From a virus: a stretch of 34,693 nucleotides of DNA. Below the pieces are notes generated by a model. That model was not told the origin of the DNA. It made no database searches and worked only from the letters and a program-made list of their open reading frames with translations. Each line of letters starts with the position of its first letter. The first letter of the stretch is position 1. The stretch spans positions 1 to 34,693 of the IMG/VR virus record IMGVR_UViG_3300007542_000084. One strand, 5' to 3'. The position numbers were made by a program, and so were the translations under genes. Positions 14,229 to 22,645 of this stretch are shown here, in pieces.

Positions 14229-17200
14229 TGATAAAAAAGCACGAAGTTAATTACTCAGGAATGTCTAAAGATTTGTCATCAGACTTACAGTCTGACAAAT
14301 ACTTTGATGCAAAAAACATACGTATATTAGCAACTGATCAAAAGAGTTCGTTTGCTGTTACAAATGAAGTTGGGAATGAACTAATTTTTACCATTCCTAC
14401 TCCATCTATTAACAGCCTTACTACAAGTATTAATTATACTGTTGGAACAACTGTAAAGTCTTTAGTTTATAAAAGAACTGAAATTACTATTCCTGGTTGT
14501 GAATTAGAAACAACATATTGGAACGGAGCATCTTTTGATACTTCTGGGACTCAAGTAATAATAGGAACAAAAGAACTTAGAGATTCAGCATTAATAGTAA
14601 CAACAGATGATGCAGGTTTTGATTGTTTCTGGGAATTAACAAACTTAAATAATGGTCTTTTTGATTTAAACTTACTCTACATGGGTAACTTGTCTTTATC
14701 AAAAAATAATCTAGTTCAAGTATTATTTAATTACGAAAACTCAGTTATACAAAAAATATACTTTATTGATGGCGTACATCAACTTAGATTTCTTAACATA
14801 CGTCAAAGTATTGCTAATGGTGATAGAGACAACCTTATAGATTTAAGTGCAAGTTCAATTGATACTGTAAGTACATTTGTATTATCACAACCATTAATAG
14901 ATGGTGTAATTGCAGGTGGCTCACATACGTCAGGAATGGTTCAATATGCTTATGGGTTATATATCCTCAATGGAGCACAAACAACCATCTCACCACCTTC
15001 AATATTAGTCCCAATAGATAAAGGAGATGGATTAGGCGGTGGAGAAGTAAATGAAGTTTTAGGAAGGTCAGTTCAATTGCTAGTTCCAAATATAGATTCT
15101 AAATTTACACATATTAAGGTATATTCTATAAAATATACTTCTTATAATGAAAATCCTGAAATAAATATTGTTGTAGATAAACAAATAGATAATTATACGT
15201 CTATGCATATTACTGACGATGGAACTAGTCAACTAGCTATATCTTTAGAATCTTTTGTATTTCTAGGATCTAGTCCAATAGTTCCTCAACATATTACAAC
15301 TAAAGACAACAGATTATTTCCTATAAATATTAAAGAAAGTAATTTCATTGTTAATCTAGATATGAGAGCTTATTCGTTTAATGCAGGAGGCACTTTATGT
15401 CAAGTATTAGATAATCCTTATTTAGATGGAAATAGTATTGGTGGAATAACTTCAACTATTACTTCTCCTGATTTTATATTGAATCCTAATCATGATGCAG
15501 TAAATAAAAACTATGATACGTTTAAATATACTTCTGCAGGCACAAAGTTTGGTGGAACGGGGAAGTATGTGAATGTAGAGGTTTGGCAGACTCAAATGTC
15601 TGATGACCTTTCTGAAGAATTGCAATTTTTAAAAGATAGAGAATTATATAGATTAGGCATTAAGTTTTACAATAGAAGAGGACAAACTTCAGACCCTAAA
15701 TGGATGATGGACTTGCGAGCACCAGAAGGAAATGTTCTTGGAAACTATAATCAACTTAAAGTAACTCTTACTTCTGCCTTTTATGTATGGCTTAATGATT
15801 CATCAAACTTTGCATCTGAGGATGACAAACCTGTTGGATACAAAATATTAAGAGCTGATAGAACATTAACAGATCAAACAATACATTCTCAAGGATTTAT
15901 AAATCCTATGGTTGCAAATCTTGTGCACACTAATAAATTTTATAGTGAAACAGATAGAAGATCTGCAGTTAATCATTTAAAAAGCGTTAAACCAGATATA
16001 GTTCCATCTGTTGTTAGATTATTTGAAACAATAACTCCAATTAATGCTTGTAAAGATTATTGGTCACTATCAACTGTTGGAACAAGTAATGGTGGTGAGG
16101 GTCGTGGTAGTAATACAGAAACATTTACTCCTGCTGATTATCATGATTATAGAGCACAAAACTTTCAGCATAATAGACTTATGCAATTTTATAGTCCTGA
16201 AGTATTATTTAGAGATAATGGTATTGACGCTAGTTATAAGTTAAAGATAGTTGGATTAATGGAGCAAAGTGCTATGCACTGTTGGGCAGCAGAAACTAAT
16301 CCAGTTAACGCAGTGAATTCTACTGATGGTAAATTTATTAATGGAATAACTGGATCAACAATAGGAGTAACAAAACAACCTATTACTGGTGATATAGACT
16401 ATTTATTTGATTGGGGTCTTTTTGGGCCAGCCAATAGCAGGGATCGTTTGCAATCTAGATTTCAGATTTATAGAGAATTTAATGGTGCTTTTCGTCCTGC
16501 ATCTGTATCTGCAAAAACAGAATGGGATATATATGGAAGTCCTGAACTAACTAATGAAGGTTCTGACTTTACTACATATAATAACGACTCGAGACTTAGG
16601 TATTCAAATAACCTAAAAACAATGCGTCTTGATGACTTAAATAAGTCAAACGCATCAAATGTAGCTACAAGCGTGTATGGATGTAATACAATAGGAGCTA
16701 AATGTATCACATTTGCTGAAGGAAAAGATGAAGATACTTTTGATATTGCAACAAGATTTTCTATTGAACGTATTCATCAGACTGCTAACATAGGATACAC
16801 AAAAGGAGTATTGCTTGCTGAATTTGTAAAAGACTTTAGCACAATGTATATAGGCAATATATACGGAGGCATGTCTTATGAATCAAAAGCAAATTCAAGC
16901 TATATAGAGATAGGAACATTCACAAACATAAATACAACATCTGTATTTATTGATTCTCCTGGAGATACTTTCGTTAATAAATTTACATTTACTAAATTAG
17001 CAAAAGATGATACAGAGATTGTAGATCATAATATTAATATAGCAGTAGAGATTGTCTCTATAAGGGTAGAAACCACTATTGATTTAAAAAATAGAAATGA
17101 TTTATCTCTTAATAGCTGGGAGAATAGATGGTTACCAAAATACTCAGAATACCAAAAATATAATAAAGTTTATTCGCAACAACCATCATTAATTAAGTCT

Positions 17201-18286
17201 GTTGGAATAGGATCTAAAGTTAAAAAGATTCAAGAATTTGACGGAAGATTAATGGCTTCTAAAGAAAAGATTCCTGGTGAATTTATTGATTCATGGACAG
17301 ATTTCTTAGAGAATGAAATTATGGATTTAGACGGTAAATTTGGGCCAATTAATGCTGTTGTAAACTTAAAAGATGAGATATTCTGTTTACAAGATACTGG
17401 AGTTGCCCATATTGCTGTTAATCCTAGAGTTCAAGTACCAGGCAGTGATGGAGTATCATTAGAGTTAGGTACTGGTGGAATCTTACATGATTATAAATAT
17501 ATAAGCACAACTACTGGATGTTTAAATAGATGGGGAACAGTTACGTCTGAAAATGCATTCTACTTTGTTGATTTAATAAACAAAGGAATAATGGTGTTTG
17601 ATGGAGCTAAAATAGGAAGATTATCAGATGCACAAGGATTTCATCATGAATTGCTTAATAGAATGAACTATGAATCTTTAGTTAAAGATAACGCTGTATT
17701 AGGCAATGGAGTATCTCTTGGATATAATCCTGTAAACTCAGATGTTTACTTTACATTTGTACAAGAAACAGATAGTTTTACTTTAGGATTTAATGAAAAG
17801 GTTAGTGCTTTTGTATCTTATTATGATTATAAACCTGCTTGGTATATAAATAAAGGTTCTGTATTAATTTCAACTGATCAAACGACTACATCTGTTTGGG
17901 AACACTTTAAAGGACAACCAAATAGTTTCTATGGAACTACATACCCTAGTTCAATTACACTACATATTGCACCTGAAGGTGATGAAATTATACTTAATGG
18001 AGCTAGTTATAAATTAGAGATGACTAAAAATGGAGTTGAATTACCACTTGAAGGACTAACTGCAGTGAGAGTTTATAATGATTATCAAGATTCGGGATTA
18101 GTTCCTCTGGTAATGAGACAAAATGTTTTCAAAAAATTCAGAAATTGGAAACTTAATTTCCCTCGCCAGATAAACACTAGAGAAAGAGTTCGTAGTGCTT
18201 GGGGGTTTGCTGAATTTGAATTTACAAACCCAAATGGGAAGAAATTAATCTTACATGACATTACAATATTCTATACACAACACTAA
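14228..18286 (+). CDS. Muzzle / tail nozzle protein
   Basis: 1352 residues, the second largest complete protein here. The N-terminus (HEVNYSGMSKDLSSDLQSDKYFDAKNIRI) is one I associate with the crAss-like proteins first annotated as P22 gp10-like tail proteins and later seen as the muzzle closing the tail of crAss001. The rest is mostly beta, with many Asn, Ser and Thr, and no enzyme motif. In the T7/P22-type plan this hexameric protein forms the end of the short tail and gates DNA exit. Gene order, ring protein just before and cargo block after, supports the call. It ends the tail operon. No terminator is visible, but a new promoter follows 20 bases later. Confidence 0.78.
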   Translation: MIKKHEVNYSGMSKDLSSDLQSDKYFDAKNIRILATDQKSSFAVTNEVGNELIFTIPTPSINSLTTSINYTVGTTVKSLVYKRTEITIPGCELETTYWNGASFDTSGTQVIIGTKELRDSALIVTTDDAGFDCFWELTNLNNGLFDLNLLYMGNLSLSKNNLVQVLFNYENSVIQKIYFIDGVHQLRFLNIRQSIANGDRDNLIDLSASSIDTVSTFVLSQPLIDGVIAGGSHTSGMVQYAYGLYILNGAQTTISPPSILVPIDKGDGLGGGEVNEVLGRSVQLLVPNIDSKFTHIKVYSIKYTSYNENPEINIVVDKQIDNYTSMHITDDGTSQLAISLESFVFLGSSPIVPQHITTKDNRLFPINIKESNFIVNLDMRAYSFNAGGTLCQVLDNPYLDGNSIGGITSTITSPDFILNPNHDAVNKNYDTFKYTSAGTKFGGTGKYVNVEVWQTQMSDDLSEELQFLKDRELYRLGIKFYNRRGQTSDPKWMMDLRAPEGNVLGNYNQLKVTLTSAFYVWLNDSSNFASEDDKPVGYKILRADRTLTDQTIHSQGFINPMVANLVHTNKFYSETDRRSAVNHLKSVKPDIVPSVVRLFETITPINACKDYWSLSTVGTSNGGEGRGSNTETFTPADYHDYRAQNFQHNRLMQFYSPEVLFRDNGIDASYKLKIVGLMEQSAMHCWAAETNPVNAVNSTDGKFINGITGSTIGVTKQPITGDIDYLFDWGLFGPANSRDRLQSRFQIYREFNGAFRPASVSAKTEWDIYGSPELTNEGSDFTTYNNDSRLRYSNNLKTMRLDDLNKSNASNVATSVYGCNTIGAKCITFAEGKDEDTFDIATRFSIERIHQTANIGYTKGVLLAEFVKDFSTMYIGNIYGGMSYESKANSSYIEIGTFTNINTTSVFIDSPGDTFVNKFTFTKLAKDDTEIVDHNINIAVEIVSIRVETTIDLKNRNDLSLNSWENRWLPKYSEYQKYNKVYSQQPSLIKSVGIGSKVKKIQEFDGRLMASKEKIPGEFIDSWTDFLENEIMDLDGKFGPINAVVNLKDEIFCLQDTGVAHIAVNPRVQVPGSDGVSLELGTGGILHDYKYISTTTGCLNRWGTVTSENAFYFVDLINKGIMVFDGAKIGRLSDAQGFHHELLNRMNYESLVKDNAVLGNGVSLGYNPVNSDVYFTFVQETDSFTLGFNEKVSAFVSYYDYKPAWYINKGSVLISTDQTTTSVWEHFKGQPNSFYGTTYPSSITLHIAPEGDEIILNGASYKLEMTKNGVELPLEGLTAVRVYNDYQDSGLVPLVMRQNVFKKFRNWKLNFPRQINTRERVRSAWGFAEFEFTNPNGKKLILHDITIFYTQH

Positions 18287-18305
18287 ATGTGTGTGATACA
18301 TAATA

Positions 18306-18336
18306 TTGACAAATAGTGTTAAGTTTCATATATTTG
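18306..18336 (+). promoter_or_regulatory. Bacteroidota-type promoter of the ejection block
   Basis: TTGAC at 18306-18310, 18 bases, then TATATTTG at 18329-18336, with TGATAC upstream from 18294. It is a near twin of the promoter at 11159 with the same spacing throughout. The ATG of the next gene starts five bases after the box, so the transcript may have no leader. Confidence 0.78.
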
Positions 18337-18340
18337 TAGT

Positions 18341-19060
18341 ATGCGTTATAACAAAGAACAGAAAGCCTCTATACGGCATTACATCAAAGGCTCCTTATTC
18401 GTAGGAGCTTTTGGTATTTTAACAGCTTGGGCTGTATTCCCATTAGCTTGGGTATTTAGAAAAAAAGGAAAGAAGAGCATTTTCTGGTGGTGGATGGATG
18501 ATGAGAGATTTGATTCAGAAGGAAACTACGCTTCAGATTACGTAGCTTTCATTATATTAGAAGGTGGTGCAGAAGAGACATTTAAGATAGCTTATAAATG
18601 GCATAAGAGAAATGCAGTATGGAATCTAAAGAGAGATAAATACCTTGTTGATTCTACTCCTGCTGAAATAGGAAATAATAATATTGACGTTATATCTATT
18701 CCGACAGATAATTATGTACAGTTTAGTGAGAGTGGCTCATTAACAAAATTGAGTCAAACTGGTATATGGGTTATTGATGCTGGATTAAAATTTATTCCAA
18801 TTACACCTCAAACTGATATATGGCAAATAAATGATGGAGACGAGATATCATACAAAACATCTATATTAGGTGAAGGTATGATCTGGTTTAAGCCAAAAGG
18901 AAAAGAACAATTAATGTTTAGGTACAGCCATTGCAAGATAATACAATACAAATTTCTTGGTATTATATTTTGGACTGGTTGGAGAACAGTTAAATTAGGT
19001 TACGGCAATAAGTCATATGTAATGACAGTTAAACATCAAAAAATAAAACCATGGGCATAG
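18341..19060 (+). CDS. Membrane-associated protein at the head of the ejection block
   Basis: 239 residues. One or two hydrophobic helices near the N-terminus (SLFVGAFGILTAWAVFPLAWVF, about 18-39) follow basic residues. Next come RKKGKKS and an aromatic FWWWMDDE patch, then a soluble, beta-rich domain with many Trp and Tyr. The next Met is at residue 52 and would remove the membrane segment, so the first ATG is preferred although it lies almost on the promoter. A similar layout (membrane helix, then W..DDE) is known to me from small uncharacterised phage proteins. It overlaps the muramidase gene by 10 bases. Possible roles are ejection complex, superinfection exclusion or envelope remodelling; none is proven. 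Confidence 0.6.
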   Translation: MRYNKEQKASIRHYIKGSLFVGAFGILTAWAVFPLAWVFRKKGKKSIFWWWMDDERFDSEGNYASDYVAFIILEGGAEETFKIAYKWHKRNAVWNLKRDKYLVDSTPAEIGNNNIDVISIPTDNYVQFSESGSLTKLSQTGIWVIDAGLKFIPITPQTDIWQINDGDEISYKTSILGEGMIWFKPKGKEQLMFRYSHCKIIQYKFLGIIFWTGWRTVKLGYGNKSYVMTVKHQKIKPWA

Positions 19061-21363
19061 ATCCTGCATTATTGAAAAAATTAATACCTAACTATGGCAG
19101 CATGAAGGAAAAAGATCTTAAAGAATCTCTTTCCTTTCTTGGTGATTATTCTAGTGATACAAATAAAGCTACTGAACCAAGTACTGATGATAAAAAACCC
19201 TCATCTGCATCAGGATTTAATATTGATGCATTTAAGTATGCTATAAGCATGATTGAATCTGCTGGTGGTAAACTTTTAGAAACTGGAATTAATCCTAAAA
19301 CTGGTAGGCACTACTCTAGTGCTGCTGGTAAATACCATTTCTTATATGAGTCTATAAAAAAAGACCCAATAATGAAAGGTGTATCTAAGAGAGATTTTAT
19401 TAATGATCCTGACCTTCAGGAAAGGGTAATGGATAAAGCAATAGCAGGAAATCTTGCAGGATATACTTATGGAGAAAAACCAGCTAGACAACTTATTGAA
19501 TCTACTGGGACTAAGCGTGGTATAAATGAAGTAGCTGCTATGATACATTTTCTTGGTGCCGGAGGTGCTAAGAAATTCTTAACTAGTTCAAATTTCATAA
19601 CTCCTGGAGCAGTAAATGCAACAGGGAGTGAATATGTTGATAGATTTAATAAACATTTCAAGAAATATAATAATGATAATAGTCCAACTCCTACTGAACC
19701 AGAAGTTGATAAAAATATCGTATCAGAAAATAGTCAAAAAAAAGTTGAAATAGATAATACACAAGTAGTTGTTCCTCAATTACCTAGAAGAAATGAAGGA
19801 TTAGATTTCCTCACAGATTCAGATAATGAACAACAAGTTCCTATTCAATCAAATAATGGAACTGGATTAGATTTTCTTAATAAGCAATTTGCTGAAGGTG
19901 GACAACTTGATGGTATTCAAAGTGCTGATGAACTAGTAACTAAATTTGAAGGTGGTGGTTCACATGAGCAAAACTCTTTAGGCGGTATTCCACAAGGAAA
20001 AGATTCACAAGGTAAAGTCAATCTCGTAGAAGAAGATGAAACAAAGTGGAATGACTATATTTTCTCGAATTCTTATTCGTTAGATGGCACATATCAAGGT
20101 AAAGACGGCAAATCAGTCAAACTAACTAGTTCTAATGAATTTGAAGGAGGTGGTGGTTTAGATTTATTAAGTAAACTTGGAATTGGAGGTAGTGGCGGTG
20201 CTGCTGGTGGTGCTCCAGGAGCTTCAGGATATATGGGAGCTGCTACTGGTGCTATGGAATTAGCAAATATGGCTTTTGGTCCAACAGGTATTGATACTAG
20301 TGGTAGATCTGCACCTCCTGCTGTTCCTTCAAAAGGAGCTTCTGCTGCTTCAGGAGCTATGAAAGGTATTCAAGCAGGAGCTGCATTTGGGCCTTGGGGA
20401 ATGGCGGCAGGTGCTGTAGTTGGTGGTGTTGCAGGATTAGTTGGTGGAGGTAAGGCACAAAGAGAAGCACAAGATGCTGCCGTTGCTAATGATATGAGAC
20501 TTCATAATGATGCAACTAATGATTATGCAGATGGTGGAGAATTAGATAAAACTAAACCTCCAACTAAAGATAACAACCCTGTTATACCTTCTGTCATGAG
20601 ACCAAAAGAAGATACATCATTAAACTTTACAAAAACAGGAGTAAACGATTATAATCAACCAGTCTCTGAAACATTTAATGTCCCTAATGTTAGAAACCAA
20701 TATACAACACCTAATCTTGTATCTACCGAACAAACTAATAATGTTAATTTCGATCCTGCTGTTAAAGGAGAATCTTCTAAGCAATTTTTAGATAGATATA
20801 ATGACCCTTGGACTAGAAAAGTTATGAAACAACAAACTGGACTATCTGATTCTGATATAGATAATATGATATTAAAAGGATTATCTGCAGGTACTGTCAT
20901 AGGAGGTAATGACAAAGACTCTAAAGCATCAGTTGATAGTAGAAATAATATGATTCGTTTTGGAAATGGATATCAAAATGAAAAAGGAGTTGAAACTCAC
21001 GAAAGAGTACATGTTTCTATGTTTGATTCTGCTCAAGGAAAAAACTTAATGAATGTATTAGGTGACCCTTATAAGCAAACAGCAAAAAATGCTTTTAATG
21101 ACACTAAAGATTATATGAATATGCCTCATGAAGCATATGGCAATTTTGCTGAGTTTAGAGAGAAATTAGGATTTAAAGCTGGTAGTAAAATTACACCTGC
21201 ACAACTTAAGAAAAAAGTAAAGGATTTAAAATTAGAGAATGAAAACTTTTACACAACTTTTGATGATGATAAAATAGCAGAAGCATTAAATACTATTGCA
21301 TATCAAGGTTCTGAAACACCAAAGAAAAAACAACTTACAATCGAAGATTATAGAATAGCATAA
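19051..21363 (+). CDS. Virion muramidase fused to a zinc-metalloprotease-like domain
   Basis: 770 residues in four parts. (1) About 55-210: a lysozyme-like transglycosylase domain, with AISMIESAGG (E69 as probable catalytic Glu), SSAAGKYHF (89-97) and FINDPDLQE. (2) About 215-365: Asn/Gln-rich linker with repeated LDFL and a GGSHEQNSLGGIPQG segment. (3) About 365-470: a Gly/Ala-rich hydrophobic stretch with VVGGVAGLVGGG, likely membrane-active. (4) From about 600: a zincin-like domain with HERVH at 650-654 (HExxH) and E694 or E701 as possible third ligand. Phages inject such proteins to cut peptidoglycan during entry. The protease may process cargo or host proteins. Both enzyme calls rest on motifs only. 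Confidence 0.72.
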   Translation: MGIDPALLKKLIPNYGSMKEKDLKESLSFLGDYSSDTNKATEPSTDDKKPSSASGFNIDAFKYAISMIESAGGKLLETGINPKTGRHYSSAAGKYHFLYESIKKDPIMKGVSKRDFINDPDLQERVMDKAIAGNLAGYTYGEKPARQLIESTGTKRGINEVAAMIHFLGAGGAKKFLTSSNFITPGAVNATGSEYVDRFNKHFKKYNNDNSPTPTEPEVDKNIVSENSQKKVEIDNTQVVVPQLPRRNEGLDFLTDSDNEQQVPIQSNNGTGLDFLNKQFAEGGQLDGIQSADELVTKFEGGGSHEQNSLGGIPQGKDSQGKVNLVEEDETKWNDYIFSNSYSLDGTYQGKDGKSVKLTSSNEFEGGGGLDLLSKLGIGGSGGAAGGAPGASGYMGAATGAMELANMAFGPTGIDTSGRSAPPAVPSKGASAASGAMKGIQAGAAFGPWGMAAGAVVGGVAGLVGGGKAQREAQDAAVANDMRLHNDATNDYADGGELDKTKPPTKDNNPVIPSVMRPKEDTSLNFTKTGVNDYNQPVSETFNVPNVRNQYTTPNLVSTEQTNNVNFDPAVKGESSKQFLDRYNDPWTRKVMKQQTGLSDSDIDNMILKGLSAGTVIGGNDKDSKASVDSRNNMIRFGNGYQNEKGVETHERVHVSMFDSAQGKNLMNVLGDPYKQTAKNAFNDTKDYMNMPHEAYGNFAEFREKLGFKAGSKITPAQLKKKVKDLKLENENFYTTFDDDKIAEALNTIAYQGSETPKKKQLTIEDYRIA

Positions 21364-21373
21364 AAAATATACC

Positions 21374-22627
21374 ATGGAAATAATTAAAAAATTTAACTTG
21401 CCAAACTTCATTAAAGGAAAATCCTTTTCAGAAGCCAGTGCATTGATAGCTAAAAAATTTGAAGGCAGAACTAGTCCTGAAGATATTGATACTTTGAATG
21501 ACTTGCAAGGTAGATTACAGAAAGCTCAGGAATATGTTAAAGCAAAGCAAGAGGCTATGAATAAACCTCAAGAGCAGTATCCTGAACAAGCTAAAATGAA
21601 TCCTGGAGATGCAATGCCACAAGCAGGAAACCCTATGCAAGAGCAGGGGTCAACAATTCCAGCCGGTGCTGGAATTGGTGCGGAGCCGTCAGGCTACGAC
21701 CCTGCGTCATTAGGTAATATGTTTGTTGATGGTGGGACTTTAACAGATCCATTAATTGCAGAAGGTGAGGATTTACTTAAGAGAATGAATCAAGGTGTTT
21801 TAAGTAAAGGTTCAAGACCCTACGCTGAAAGCACAACTGGAGATTTACAACCAGCAGGAGCTACTTCATTACAAACTAGAAATAATCCATATATAGTATC
21901 AAATAGTCAAGATAATAAACAAGGGCTTACAGCTTTGACAAATAGTTTAGGTTTTAATACTGATATGAATCCATCACAAAATAAAGGAGTACAAGATGCT
22001 ATGGCATCAGAACAGACTAAAGCTTATGGTGCTGGAGATTCTAAATTTAATCCAGGAGAATTACTAAGATATGCTCCTGCAGCTATGAATGCAGCACAAT
22101 TATTAACTCTTAAGAAACCAGAGCCTGTTGCATTTGATAAATTAGGTAATACCTATAATAAGCAATTCGTTGATGAAAGAGGAATACAAAATCAAGTTCA
22201 AGAATCTGTATTAAACAATAGAGATGCTTTATTAGGCTCTGCAGGAGGTTCAGGTTCAGGAGCCAGAGCTAATTTACTTGCTTCTCAATTACAAGGAGCT
22301 AAAGCACAATCACAAGCATATCAAGCTGCAACTGCAGAGAATAGACAAGAAAATAGAGCTGCAGATGAATTCAAATTAGGAGTTGATACACAAAATTTAG
22401 GTCAATCTAACTTACAGACTCAAACTAATTTGCAGTTAAAGGCAGGTTATGAAAGCAATAAATCAAAATTATTATCTCAACTAGGTAATGACCTCGGTGG
22501 AATAGGGCAAGAAGAGTTATTTAAAAAGTATCCAGAACTAATGGGATTATCCTATGGTTCAAAAGGTCAACATTTAGGCTCAGAAAAAAGAAAAAAAGAT
22601 GCAAAAAAAGCATCAAGGAACGCATAA
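21374..22627 (+). CDS. Cargo / ejection protein
   Basis: 417 residues, rich in Gln, Ala, Asn and Gly. It has a helical N-terminus (FSEASALIAKKFEGR, then a Gln/Lys coiled coil to about 65), a Pro/Gln/Gly linker, and a long helical region of small residues from about 275 (SGSGARANLLASQLQGAKAQSQAYQAATAENRQENRAA, quoted in part here only as a composition example). The C-terminus is strongly basic (EKRKKDAKKASRNA). Composition and place match the internal virion proteins that leave the capsid before the DNA (P22 gp7/gp16, T7 gp14-gp16 type) and the crAss001 cargo proteins. A VDGGTLTDPL segment resembles the ..GG.L motifs of the preceding protein. No enzyme motif is seen. Confidence 0.6.
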   Translation: MEIIKKFNLPNFIKGKSFSEASALIAKKFEGRTSPEDIDTLNDLQGRLQKAQEYVKAKQEAMNKPQEQYPEQAKMNPGDAMPQAGNPMQEQGSTIPAGAGIGAEPSGYDPASLGNMFVDGGTLTDPLIAEGEDLLKRMNQGVLSKGSRPYAESTTGDLQPAGATSLQTRNNPYIVSNSQDNKQGLTALTNSLGFNTDMNPSQNKGVQDAMASEQTKAYGAGDSKFNPGELLRYAPAAMNAAQLLTLKKPEPVAFDKLGNTYNKQFVDERGIQNQVQESVLNNRDALLGSAGGSGSGARANLLASQLQGAKAQSQAYQAATAENRQENRAADEFKLGVDTQNLGQSNLQTQTNLQLKAGYESNKSKLLSQLGNDLGGIGQEELFKKYPELMGLSYGSKGQHLGSEKRKKDAKKASRNA

Positions 22628-22645
22628 AAAACATATATTTACATC

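Noticed and set aside
16044-16244. + strand frame of 66 codons
   Set aside because: It is buried in the muzzle gene in another frame, with no start signal and hydrophobic low-complexity content.
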